Below, one piece after another: positions 55,726 through 64,000 of a stretch of 64,000 bases of DNA. This DNA comes from Pseudoalteromonas rubra. Lineage in GTDB: Bacteria > Pseudomonadota > Gammaproteobacteria > Enterobacterales > Alteromonadaceae. Position 1 is the first letter of the stretch; every line of letters starts with the position of its first letter. The notes beneath the pieces were generated by a model that had not been told where the DNA came from, made no database searches, and saw only the letters and a program-made list of their open reading frames with translations. The stretch covers positions 1 through 64,000 of the forward strand of contig NZ_PNCI01000071.1 in NCBI RefSeq assembly GCF_005887095.1, written 5' to 3'. The position numbers and the translations under genes were made by a program.

Positions 55726-57102
55726 TCACAACCGTTCGGGTTGAGCCTCACGCTCCCCGAACACTACTTTAAAGCTTGCGCCGCCTTGCTCGTTTTTGCA
55801 GGTAACCGTGAGTTTGGCGTCGTGAAAGTCGACAACTTCTTTGACGATAGACAGGCCCAGTCCACTGCCGCTCAGGGTGGATTGTTCCTGCCTCCAGAAG
55901 CGTTCAAACAGGCGGTCGTAGAATTGCGACTGGATCCCGGGGCCGTTGTCGCTCACTTCCAACTCAGTGGCACTCACTCTGACCTGAATTTTGGCATTGT
56001 CTTGTGAGTGTTTCAGAGCGTTTTCGACCAGGTTTTTAATCATAATGTGCACGGCGGCTTTGTCTGCGAGGATCTGAGCTGTGCCTGGTTCCGTATCCAG
56101 GCTTAACTCCTTATCAAACTGTACTGCCAGCGGTGCCAGCATCATGCAAACTTCCTGTGCCAGCGCTGACAGGCTTACCGGTACCTTGTTGTACACCACA
56201 AAGTTTTGCGCGCGAGAGAGATCTAAGAGTTGTTGCACCACCCGACTCATATAGGCGACATCGTTGACGATTTCTTCGCGGATCTGGGGGGCAATATCGG
56301 CCAGCTGAACGCGGGTATTAAGCACGGCCAGTGGGGTTTTAAGCTCATGGGCGGCGTTGGCCACAAAGCGCTTTTGTTCATCAAAGCCTCCCTCTACCCG
56401 CTCCATGGCCTGGTTCAGTGAATCCACAATCGGCTGAATCTCATATGGCAACCCTTCGTTACTGAGCCTGAAGCTAAGCTGTTCCGGTTTGATCTGCTTT
56501 AACTGGCCAGCTACGGTTTTAACGGGCCGCACCACAGAGCGCACCGATAAGTACCCCACCACCATAAACACCCCAAATGCGGCAAAAATGGTGATGGCCG
56601 TCACCCGGTTTAGTGCCGGGATCACAGCTTCGTTTGCCAATTCTGTGATCAGGTCATTGCGTGCCATGTCCAGCAACAGTGCCTGTCCGTCCAGCGTGAG
56701 TTCGGTACGAAAACGATCAACGCCATCAAGATGCGAATACCCAAGCGCAATGGTGTCGGTCAGCGCTGCCAGTGCTTCAGAGCCCTGCTCACTGTTTACA
56801 GACTGGAGCAATACCTGACCATCCTCGGCGCGCAGAACACGAAACGCAAAGTTATTGTACAGGGCGTCATAGCCCCACTTTTCAATCACATTATCAGGGG
56901 TATACACAAGTTGCTGTTGCTCAAAATGCAGTGCATCCCCTACGTCCTCAATCATGCCTTTCATACTGACTTCGAGCGCCAGATTGGCATAGTTCATCGA
57001 AAACAGGTGCAAGATCACACCTATTCCGGTGAACACCACCGAGCCTATCAGAATAAAATGCAGGTAAATCTTGCGGGCGAGCGAGTTTTTTATGATTTTC
57101 AT
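55726..57102 (-). CDS. Sensor histidine kinase of the efflux locus
   Basis: A 458-residue membrane sensor kinase with two membrane segments (YLHFILIGSVVFTGIGVILH and AVIPALNRVTAITIFAAFGV region), a periplasmic domain of about 130 residues, a HAMP domain and the kinase core. Landmarks are the phospho-acceptor His in VANAAHELKTPLAVLNTRV, the N box VENALKHSQDN, VSDNGPGIQSQF and SGLGLSIV. The ATG overlaps the end of the response regulator by 4 bp (ATGA). It is last in the mipA-MFP-RND-RR-HK cluster and probably controls the pump genes. Confidence 0.92.
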   Translation of the reverse strand: MKIIKNSLARKIYLHFILIGSVVFTGIGVILHLFSMNYANLALEVSMKGMIEDVGDALHFEQQQLVYTPDNVIEKWGYDALYNNFAFRVLRAEDGQVLLQSVNSEQGSEALAALTDTIALGYSHLDGVDRFRTELTLDGQALLLDMARNDLITELANEAVIPALNRVTAITIFAAFGVFMVVGYLSVRSVVRPVKTVAGQLKQIKPEQLSFRLSNEGLPYEIQPIVDSLNQAMERVEGGFDEQKRFVANAAHELKTPLAVLNTRVQLADIAPQIREEIVNDVAYMSRVVQQLLDLSRAQNFVVYNKVPVSLSALAQEVCMMLAPLAVQFDKELSLDTEPGTAQILADKAAVHIMIKNLVENALKHSQDNAKIQVRVSATELEVSDNGPGIQSQFYDRLFERFWRQEQSTLSGSGLGLSIVKEVVDFHDAKLTVTCKNEQGGASFKVVFGEREAQPERL

Positions 57103-57764
57103 GCCAGTATATATCCTATGCCACGGAGCGTTTTAATGGTGACGCCCGCCTCAGTACCATCAAGCTTTTTGCGAATTCGGTGTACCGCCACCTGCAAAGC
57201 GTTGTCGGTTACTTCAAACCCCATGGCGTAAATGGCGTCGTACAATGCATCTTTGCCCACGGTTAAGCCTACATGGCGCAGCAGATATTCCAAAATGGCC
57301 ACTTCTGTCTTACCCATTGAAAGGTTCTCGCTGCCTACCGTTACGCGACGAGATTTCGGGTCAAGCGCCAGGTTACCATGAGACAATAAAGTGCCAGTGT
57401 ACTGACTTGGACGACGAAGCAAAGCGCGCAGCCGCGCCAGTAGCTCGCCGATATCAAACGGCTTGTTGATATAGTCATCTGCACCCAGATCCAAGCCGGC
57501 AATGCGATCATCCACACTGCCCCGCGCAGTTAAGATAAGCACCGGAACCGGGTTGTCGGCCCCCCGTAAAGCAGCAATCACATCAAGTCCGTCTTTGTCG
57601 GGCAACCCGAGATCCAGAATAATGGCGTCGTAGTGCCATAATGCCATTTGATCGCGTAATGCGCCCGCACTGGTGGCTATATCAGTCGCGTAGCCTTCTT
57701 TTGTCATGGCCTGCTGAATAAAGCTCGCCAGTTGCAGGTTATCTTCGGTGATCAATATGCGCAT
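57099..57764 (-). CDS. OmpR-family response regulator of the efflux locus
   Basis: A 221-residue regulator of the QseB/PmrA type. The receiver has the acidic pair in MRILITEDNLQL, the phospho-acceptor Asp in AIILDLGLPDKDG, LILTARG and DYINKPFDIGELLARL. The DNA-binding domain has LSMGKTEVAILEYLLRHVGL, NALQVAVHRIRKKLDG and LRGIGYILA. GGAGAAAGTAGT precedes ATG 57764. It overlaps the kinase gene by 4 bp and lies 58 bp from the RND gene. Confidence 0.93.
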   Translation of the reverse strand: MRILITEDNLQLASFIQQAMTKEGYATDIATSAGALRDQMALWHYDAIILDLGLPDKDGLDVIAALRGADNPVPVLILTARGSVDDRIAGLDLGADDYINKPFDIGELLARLRALLRRPSQYTGTLLSHGNLALDPKSRRVTVGSENLSMGKTEVAILEYLLRHVGLTVGKDALYDAIYAMGFEVTDNALQVAVHRIRKKLDGTEAGVTIKTLRGIGYILA

Positions 57765-57822
57765 ACTACTTTCTCCATTCTCTTGCCTTACGTTACTTGT
57801 ACCACTTTATTCCAGACAGGTT

Positions 57823-60800
57823 TTACGTCAGCTCAGGTAATGCAATTGGCATTGACCTGGTACGCTTGGATAGCAACCATTGCAGCAGAACAGGGATCAC
57901 CACCAGCACCAGAATGGTTGAAGTGATCAACCCGCCAATCACAGCCCATGCCAGTGGCGGCCACAGAGGACTGCTGGCCGAGGTTAAAGGTAGCATACCC
58001 ACTATGGTTGTGACCGAAGTGACTATAACAGGACGCACCCTGTTTTGTACCGATAACATAATAGCTGCCTGCGTATTCTTCCCCGCTTGTACGTACAACA
58101 AAGTACCGTCGATCAATAAGATAGCATTGTTCACGACTATTCCTGCCAGTGCCAGGATCCCTAACACCGACATAAACCCGAACGGCACCTGAGCCAGGCT
58201 CAGCATAGCCGGCGCACCAATGACGGCAAAGGGAATGCTCAGCATCACCAGCAAAGTTAAACGTAACGAATTAAACTGCAGTACCAAGGCAATAAAGAGC
58301 AACAGCGCACCAGCTGGCAGGGTTTTAAACAAGGCATTGTTTGCCTCGCCAGACTCAGCCATTTCTCCGCCAAAAGCTAACTGTAATCCATATCGCTCGG
58401 CAATAGCAGTCAGCTCTGGCATCAGCTCAGTGAGCAGCTCAGTCTCATCCACGCCCGGTGCAACTTCGCTGATCAGTTTAACCACGGGCACACCATTTCT
58501 GCGCGCCAAAATTGCTGGCTGGCCGACTATCTGAGTATCAGCAAGCGCATGAACCGGCACAGGTTTTTCGGTCAGTGAGGTCAGTACGCCGGTGTTCATC
58601 AGATCAATACTGTCATGACTTGAATCCGGGTCATACAGCACAACGGATGTAGGCTCATCATTAAAGCTCACCTGAGTCATGGTTAGCCCTGCACTGCGCC
58701 ATGCCAGATAATCATTAAGCTGACTTTCAGTGAGGCCAAGCTGACTCAGCCGTTGCTGATCAAAAGTCATGGTCAGCTGAGGCACCGCCCCCGAGTAAGC
58801 TTTGCCGGGAGCGTCAAACCGCCCATCTGAGCTCAGCAAGGCAAATACCTCTTCGCCGGCCCGACGTAAGACTTTATAGTCTTCACCGCTTAGCCACATT
58901 ACCACCGTACTTTCCAGTGGCGGCCCTTGTCCGAGCTCCCGGGCTCGCAGAATGACTTCCGGGTAGTTGCTTTGCAGTTGCTCGTTCAGCTGTTCAACCA
59001 GCAACGCCATATCGATATGTGCTTGGGCGGTCAGTACCACCCGGCCAATATGGCTTTCATCCGGTTTTTGCGCCAGGTTGTAGTAGAAGCGCGGGCCGGA
59101 GAAACCATTGAATACCAGGGTGCGCCGCACATCGGCATGTGCACTGATGTCTTCAGCTATCCGGTTTAATGTACTTGCAGTGAGCTGCTTGTGCGTGCCC
59201 ATGGGCAGCTCCACATCCACAATGGCCTGATTACGGTTGGTTTTTGGAAAAAACTCACCATCAGCCTGCGGCAGCGACATCAACCCGGCGCATAGTCCAA
59301 ATACAGCAACTAACGTCAGGGTTTTGTGCTGCAGGGTAAACTTGGATAAAGTCAGTGCGCCCTGCTCTAAAATATGTTGCAGTTGCTGCTGCCAGCGAGA
59401 AACCGGGCTTTTACGCACAGGTAAGTAACGGTTCAGCAAAGGCACCAGCGTTAACGCAATGGCGTAACTAGCCACAATACACAGGATCACCATGACCGGA
59501 ATACTGGCGATAAAATCGGCCACACTGCCTTTGGCCATCAGCATTGGCAAAAACGCCGCAATGGTTGTCACGGTTGCAGCACACAGTGGACGCCACAACT
59601 CGGTGATACTTTGGATGGCACTGTGTAATGGTTCGCTGCTCGCAGACATATGCCGGTTAAATCGCTCTGCAACCACAATGCAGTTGTCGACCATCAGACC
59701 TAAAGATAAAATCAGCCCGGCAATGGTCATCTGATGCAGTACTCCATCCATCGCACTAAAAGCGGCAATGGCCGACAATGTGATAACCATAACGGCAATA
59801 CATACACTCACAGCGCCACTGGCAGACAGGAAAATAAACAAAATAACAGCAATGGCAACCAGGCTCAGCATTAACGATTGCATTAGCCCGTCTTTGCGCT
59901 TTTTTGCCCACCTGGGCTGAAACAGCTCTATCGTGACAGCGTTTGCCCCATAAACCTCATTGAATTGCTCAACCAGCTGGGTAACTTGCTCGCCCGCCTG
60001 TGCAATGCGGATCCGGTTTGGCACCAGAGTCACCGCCACACCAACGCGTTGCTGGCCGTTGATCCAAAAAGACTCACTGGCTTTTGGGTCTGGACGATAA
60101 TGGATATCGGCCAGCGTAGATAAAGGCAATTGCTGGCCCTGGCTGGTTGCTACGAGCTTCCCCTTAAGCTCGGCCAAAGAGTCCAGTTGAGCCACAGGTG
60201 ACAGGATAAGGTTAGCCCGGTCGTCGGTGATACTGGCAACCGAGTCAATCTGATTGGCACCGCCGATACGCTGAGCAATCTGCAAGGGCGTGACACCCGT
60301 TTGCAACATAGTTTGCTGCGAATAGGCCACCGCTATCTGGCTGCCCGGGTCGCCCACCAGCTGAGCATTGCGCACTGTACTAAGCGCCAATATCTGATCT
60401 CGCAACTCAATGGCGAGTTGGCGCTCCTGAAGCAGGTCGCCCCGTCTGCTAACAGACAATAAAATACCCTGGGTGTCCTGCACGCGATCTAAGATAGTCA
60501 TAGACAGCGCCGGATTACTCTGGCGTATGGGGGCAACCCCTTCTTTGATCCGTTGCCAAACCTGCTCGGTGTGATACACGGTTTCTTTCAGCTCTATATC
60601 CAGCGACGCGGAGCCGTGTTTCACCTGAGCACTGTAGGTCTGGATTTCATCTATTTGCGCTAAAACACGCTCCAGAGGCCTAACGTAGCGCTGTGCCAGA
60701 GATTCAGCTTCCAGGCCATTGGCATTGAGTACTATCAAGCCATTGCGATACGGAAAGCTGGGATCTTCTTGCTCCGGGGCGCTGAACCAGCCACCCAACC

Positions 60801-60870
60801 CGGCAAGACACAAAATACATACCAGGCCCAAAATAAGGCGAGGATTAACAAACCAGGGAGGTCGAATCAC
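57823..60870 (-). CDS. RND-family efflux transporter permease
   Basis: A 1015-residue inner membrane proton-driven efflux pump subunit of the AcrB/MdtB type, with twelve expected helices and two large periplasmic domains. The N-terminus has PRLILGLVCILCLAGLGGWF. In TM4 the proton-relay region reads ILSLGLMVDNCIVVAERFNR, with Asp followed by Asn rather than a second Asp. Late landmarks are FGFMSVLGILALAGIVVNNA and RVRPVIVTSVTTIVGMLPL. I start at GTG 60870, preceded by AAGGAGTAAGTT. It forms a unit with the MFP gene, 3 bp upstream. Substrate unknown. Confidence 0.93.
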   Translation of the reverse strand: MIRPPWFVNPRLILGLVCILCLAGLGGWFSAPEQEDPSFPYRNGLIVLNANGLEAESLAQRYVRPLERVLAQIDEIQTYSAQVKHGSASLDIELKETVYHTEQVWQRIKEGVAPIRQSNPALSMTILDRVQDTQGILLSVSRRGDLLQERQLAIELRDQILALSTVRNAQLVGDPGSQIAVAYSQQTMLQTGVTPLQIAQRIGGANQIDSVASITDDRANLILSPVAQLDSLAELKGKLVATSQGQQLPLSTLADIHYRPDPKASESFWINGQQRVGVAVTLVPNRIRIAQAGEQVTQLVEQFNEVYGANAVTIELFQPRWAKKRKDGLMQSLMLSLVAIAVILFIFLSASGAVSVCIAVMVITLSAIAAFSAMDGVLHQMTIAGLILSLGLMVDNCIVVAERFNRHMSASSEPLHSAIQSITELWRPLCAATVTTIAAFLPMLMAKGSVADFIASIPVMVILCIVASYAIALTLVPLLNRYLPVRKSPVSRWQQQLQHILEQGALTLSKFTLQHKTLTLVAVFGLCAGLMSLPQADGEFFPKTNRNQAIVDVELPMGTHKQLTASTLNRIAEDISAHADVRRTLVFNGFSGPRFYYNLAQKPDESHIGRVVLTAQAHIDMALLVEQLNEQLQSNYPEVILRARELGQGPPLESTVVMWLSGEDYKVLRRAGEEVFALLSSDGRFDAPGKAYSGAVPQLTMTFDQQRLSQLGLTESQLNDYLAWRSAGLTMTQVSFNDEPTSVVLYDPDSSHDSIDLMNTGVLTSLTEKPVPVHALADTQIVGQPAILARRNGVPVVKLISEVAPGVDETELLTELMPELTAIAERYGLQLAFGGEMAESGEANNALFKTLPAGALLLFIALVLQFNSLRLTLLVMLSIPFAVIGAPAMLSLAQVPFGFMSVLGILALAGIVVNNAILLIDGTLLYVQAGKNTQAAIMLSVQNRVRPVIVTSVTTIVGMLPLTSASSPLWPPLAWAVIGGLITSTILVLVVIPVLLQWLLSKRTRSMPIALPELT

Positions 60871-60873
60871 AAC

Positions 60874-61941
60874 TTACTCCTTATTAAACGAGTGGCTCAG
60901 CAGCATGCGGCTATCAGCAAATATCAGTGCGGGCGATTCAAGTGGCTCAGAGCTGCTGACAAGAATATGGTGGGCACGCCCAGTTATTACCTGAACATAA
61001 CGGCGTTGTTCAGGCTCTGATTGCAGCACCACATAGGGCTGACTGGCATCGTCATAGTGTAAGGCACCACCAGGCAGGCGATACAAAGGCTGATCTGAAA
61101 GCGGAATTTTTAGTTGCGCATTCAGGCCCATCCAGGTCTGATTGTGTGCTTCCAGCCGGACTTTCAAAAAAAAGAAGGGAGCGCGCAACCCAAGCGGTAA
61201 GGTACGCTCCACTATCTGGCCTGTTACCGACTCGTTCAGCGCCGGCACAAAAACCTCCACATACTCCTGCTCATTGATTGTCAGTGCCACTTCCTCAGGT
61301 ATCGCAAAACGGGCATGTAAAGCGGATGCAGCCTGAAAGTTCAGCACCGTCTGGCCAGCCTCAGCAAACTCCTTACGCCTTACCAGTAGATCGCTCACGA
61401 CCCCGTCGAACGGGGCGCTGATAGTAAGCTCAGCAAGCTGATTGCGAGCGGCATTTACCTCGGCCTGTGCTTTATTCACTTGCTGATAAGCCATATCCAG
61501 ATTACGTCGGCGTTGATCTAGCTGCGACTGTGTTTGCAAATTGCGTTTAACCAGTGCCTCGGCGCGTTCGAATTCAGCCAGACTGTTGGTCAGCTCTGCC
61601 TGTGTGCGCTGAAGCTCTGCCCGCGCTTGTTCAAGCTGAGCATATGCAACTGGATCATAGAGCTCCATCAGTACTGTACCACGTGTCACAAATTGCCCGG
61701 CACGTACCCAGAGCTTTTCAACCCTCCCCGATTTTAACGCGGCCAGCTGGGTGTCTTCGGCCCCTTCTATCTGGCCAAAAAACACTTTCAGTGGCACTTC
61801 GATTACCCGCTCTGGCATCGCAGTGGCAAACTGAGTCACTCTGGCATGGTTTGTTTGTGCCTCAGTATTTACTTCTCGTTGCTGATCCTGGCAGCCCAGC
61901 ATGGCGACCAGACTCAAAAGGATAAGCGCTTTAGAAGACAT
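60874..61941 (-). CDS. RND membrane fusion protein (periplasmic adaptor)
   Basis: A 355-residue adaptor lipoprotein that links the RND pump to an outer membrane channel. Signal MSSKALILLSLVAMLGCQD with lipobox MLGC. The order is barrel-sandwich half, a helical hairpin (ELQRTQAELTNSLAEFERAE, LVKRNLQTQSQLDQRRRNLD), the second half-domain ISAPFDGVVSDLLVRR and the beta-barrel domain. I prefer ATG 61941, with GGGG about 8 nt upstream; the longer frame from 61971 would put extra residues before the signal. It overlaps the mipA-like stop by 11 bp. Confidence 0.9.
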   Translation of the reverse strand: MSSKALILLSLVAMLGCQDQQREVNTEAQTNHARVTQFATAMPERVIEVPLKVFFGQIEGAEDTQLAALKSGRVEKLWVRAGQFVTRGTVLMELYDPVAYAQLEQARAELQRTQAELTNSLAEFERAEALVKRNLQTQSQLDQRRRNLDMAYQQVNKAQAEVNAARNQLAELTISAPFDGVVSDLLVRRKEFAEAGQTVLNFQAASALHARFAIPEEVALTINEQEYVEVFVPALNESVTGQIVERTLPLGLRAPFFFLKVRLEAHNQTWMGLNAQLKIPLSDQPLYRLPGGALHYDDASQPYVVLQSEPEQRRYVQVITGRAHHILVSSSEPLESPALIFADSRMLLSHSFNKE

Positions 61942-62674
61942 ACACATACCCCAACAATAACTGCACAGCACCGGATTGCTCGATAAGCGGAGAATCTTTT
62001 ATTTCGCTGCCATAAGCGGTGTAACTCAGATCGGCTTTTATCATATGGTTACGACCAAAAAACCAATCACTTGAGACACCCACTTCAAGATTCATGGTGG
62101 CGTCGCCTGTATAAGCGATGCGCCCGGCACGCTGCTCTGTTGGTAATACACCATAGTAATAATCAACCAGATCCTCACTCAGGTAACTTGCAGAGACATA
62201 AGGCGTTATCCGCCCGTCACCAAGCGTAAATGGCACACCATAGCTGACACTGGCTTCATAGCCTTTGTGGGTACTGGTAACATCATGCATAAAGGAAAAA
62301 CCGAACTCGCCAAACTCTGTATCAAATTCCCCTTCAAAGCCAAAATCAAAGCTCATATCCCTGTCTTCCATCCCCAGGAAAATATCACCGTCGGCTTCCT
62401 CGTAGCCGTCCAGCCTCAGCAGCCCCACCACTGAGAACTCTATATTTTCCTGCTGCCAGACTTTGTAGCTGCCACGTGGCCCCAGTAATGAAAAGTTGCC
62501 ATATTGTATGGCCAGAGCGGGCACTAAAATGGTCTCATTGCCAACATCGGTGTAGCCCTGATCCTGAGATACAACCGCCGCACCAATTCCCCATTGAACG
62601 CCTTGCTCCTGATCATCAGCCAGGGTTGAAAAACTCATTAATGCCAGAGAAATCAAAGAAACTGTTTTATTCAT
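61931..62674 (-). CDS. MipA/OmpV-family outer membrane protein
   Basis: A 247-residue outer membrane beta-barrel with a signal peptide (MNKTVSLISLALMSFSTLA). It starts WGIGAAVVSQDQGYTDVGNE and ends YGSEIKDSPLIEQSGAVQLL then a terminal Phe, as in MipA/OmpV proteins. I use ATG 62674 since GGAG lies 8 nt upstream; ATG 62680 would be too close to it. It is first in a cluster with an RND pump and adaptor and overlaps the adaptor start, so it may be part of the same export route, though it is not a TolC-type channel. Confidence 0.85.
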   Translation of the reverse strand: MNKTVSLISLALMSFSTLADDQEQGVQWGIGAAVVSQDQGYTDVGNETILVPALAIQYGNFSLLGPRGSYKVWQQENIEFSVVGLLRLDGYEEADGDIFLGMEDRDMSFDFGFEGEFDTEFGEFGFSFMHDVTSTHKGYEASVSYGVPFTLGDGRITPYVSASYLSEDLVDYYYGVLPTEQRAGRIAYTGDATMNLEVGVSSDWFFGRNHMIKADLSYTAYGSEIKDSPLIEQSGAVQLLLGYVYVF

Positions 62675-62705
62675 TACCATGCTCCATTAATCAAAATTAC
62701 TCTAT

Positions 62706-62724
62706 CGGACAACACTTTTGTCCG
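62706..62724. promoter_or_regulatory. Inverted repeat upstream of the efflux cluster
   Basis: CGGACA-ACACTTT-TGTCCG, centred about 40 bp upstream of the mipA-like start, is a possible operator or 5'-leader hairpin. Confidence 0.35.
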
Positions 62725-62962
62725 GGGTTAAGCAAAATTTAAAGGAACAAACTTTCTTGAAACTTACACGGTGGTAATTTTATGAGAATGGAGATTAGGG
62801 GTGAGACTACAAAGACCTTGACGGGGAAGCAATGAAGAAAAATAGACTGCAGCGCTTTACCATTAGGCAGCTTGGGGCCCTGGATTATAGTTTCTGGTGC
62901 ACTATCGCATGCCTGATGAGCACTCTGGGAATGAATGCTCATCACAATCTGGCCGTTGTATC

Positions 62963-63292
62963 CTATTTTGTGTTTATAGATCTGAAATTCGATACACCGA
63001 TGTAAATGGAGCATTTATCATACCCAGTGACAGTGACTGTTTTATCGGCAGCGTATGCAGTCATAATTAAACTCATGTAAGCCTGACCTGACGGTGTAGA
63101 TATATCTAGAACATAATCGAAATGTTCATTTGTATGGCATGATGGTTTGTTGTTTATTGTTCCATCTACATTAAAAAACAGCTTGTCACCATAAATCGGC
63201 CCCGTTAAAAGTGAGGTGATCTTTCCTGTTTGGTTAGAAGTAGCAAAAGATGCACCGCTAAAAAGTATACACGCGGCAAGTAGGTATTTCAT
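62963..63292 (-). CDS. Secreted small hypothetical protein
   Basis: A 109-residue protein with a signal peptide (MKYLLAACILFSGASFATSN). The start at ATG 63292 is supported by GGGAGTTACTC; earlier ATGs in the frame lack a site. The mature part is beta-rich with two Cys (PSCHTNEHF, YDKCSIYIG) likely forming a disulphide. No family recognised. Confidence 0.65.
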   Translation of the reverse strand: MKYLLAACILFSGASFATSNQTGKITSLLTGPIYGDKLFFNVDGTINNKPSCHTNEHFDYVLDISTPSGQAYMSLIMTAYAADKTVTVTGYDKCSIYIGVSNFRSINTK

Positions 63293-63364
63293 GAGTAACT
63301 CCCAAATAGGCATTATTGTAAGTTTGCGCATTGTACAACTAAAACAAATATAAGCTCTAGACAT

Positions 63365-63704
63365 CGCAAAATGGATTTTTTATATCTCAAGCCTCTCCCC
63401 TGACACTGCAGCAACATCTACTCAAAACACATTAGCATTAGTAATTGCATTACCTGCATAGTCATGTGTCCGTCTACCTCTCAATAAGCACTATAGAATT
63501 GGTGCCACAGATTCTCTTTTAGATGACTGGCGAGCATGTACTGCAGCACCCAACCGTTACCAGGGCTAAGTAGGGTATTTACCTTACAGAGGTTTTTCGC
63601 GGAAACACATGGCACAACCGAAGAACAAAAGATTCTGGTTTACACAGTTAGAATGGAGGCCAACAAGTTATAGGCCTCTTATTTATTAACAAAGAAAAAG
63701 TACT
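63365..63704. other. Intergenic stretch without a recognised gene
   Basis: No supported ORF. GAGGCC and GGCCTC arms at about 63656-63678 can pair around a 12-nt loop and are followed by TTATTTATT on the plus strand. I found no gene that would clearly end there. Confidence 0.35.
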
Positions 63705-64000
63705 TTATTCATCTTGCTCACATGAAAATGGGCCAACCACACCGCTTTTGATGGCAAATTTGGTATCAATTTCCGGATGCCGTGTTTTTATTTCCTCAAG
63801 CGCTTGCTCGAAGTTCTCTTTTACCAGCACTCTCCATGAATGCGATGAAAATAAAATATAGTTATCGTAGTCATTCACATGAAAATGGATATCCCCGATA
63901 TAAGTGACGCTATTTTCTTCTATATCAAAAGTGCCAAGGCAGTTTAAATCGGGGTCAATTAGCTTAGAGCCTTGCATGTATAACACTTGGTCAATTTCGT
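63705..64000 (-). CDS. Hypothetical protein, cut by the window edge
   Basis: The frame ending at 63705 is open to the right edge (EIDQVLYMQGSKLIDPDLNC), so the protein probably continues beyond 64000; GTG 63986 is an alternative start. The visible part is acidic and soluble, with YIGDIHFHVNDYDNYILFSS and a C-terminal Cys in FSCEQDE. No family recognised. Confidence 0.5.
   Translation of the reverse strand, partial: EIDQVLYMQGSKLIDPDLNCLGTFDIEENSVTYIGDIHFHVNDYDNYILFSSHSWRVLVKENFEQALEEIKTRHPEIDTKFAIKSGVVGPFSCEQDE

Noticed and set aside
62739-63014. 91-codon ORF
   Set aside because: It overlaps the end of the better supported gene at 62963 and has no supporting signal.

Overview
The window looks like a chromosomal segment of a marine gammaproteobacterium, most likely Pseudoalteromonas or a close relative in the Alteromonadales. 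This is inferred from the gene repertoire: AcnB-type aconitase, a rimB-rimK pair, a TonB-dependent receptor, a GH92 mannosidase, a MipA/RND efflux operon, a DUF6435-like small protein and secreted M1 and M24 peptidases. No species assignment was tested. No rRNA, tRNA or CRISPR array was seen.

Layout. Positions 1-2950 are a decayed accessory patch. It holds short hairpin repeats, a membrane-anchored gene split by a -1 frame change at A AAA AAG, an IS110 fragment, a HEPN-domain gene and a dispersed repeat that recurs at 54739-55040. Positions 3033-13774 are housekeeping-like: acnB, the rimB-rimK-M14 operon, a TonB-dependent receptor, an M24 peptidase and a lipoprotein. Positions 14443-18367 hold a divergent pair, an FHA-HTH protein and a Ser/Thr kinase with TPRs, followed by a protein resembling a catalytically dead GH18 enzyme. 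Positions 20326-23581 are a MlaE/MlaF/MCE-like lipid-transport operon whose ATPase lacks key catalytic residues. Positions 23745-27534 carry a GNAT protein, a dicarboxylate-type symporter, a DUF6435-like protein and a PSD-like enzyme. At 27675-28548 an SDR remnant and a LysR remnant meet head to head, as left by one deletion.

Positions 28824-46100 are mixed chromosomal genes: secreted proteins, an NTF2/DJ-1 fusion, a membrane-bound AraC regulator, an esterase, an RstAB-like two-component system, a phytase-like protein, a GH92 mannosidase, a MetE-like protein and a diguanylate cyclase.

Positions 46174-55680 form a second accessory block. It contains small membrane and secreted proteins, a RiPP-type precursor interrupted by an amber codon, a frameshifted lipoprotein, an M1 aminopeptidase between two decayed IS4-family copies, a COQ7-like protein, an IS110-family element with a structured upstream region (candidate bridge RNA), the second copy of the dispersed repeat and a tandem hairpin array. 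Positions 55726-62674 are an efflux locus reading leftward: MipA, membrane fusion protein, RND pump, response regulator, sensor kinase. The window ends with small hypothetical genes.

The accessory blocks contain three separate frame disruptions at homopolymers and one amber codon. Whether these are real decay, recoding or assembly error cannot be settled from the sequence alone. All calls come from reading translations and motifs; no database search was run.
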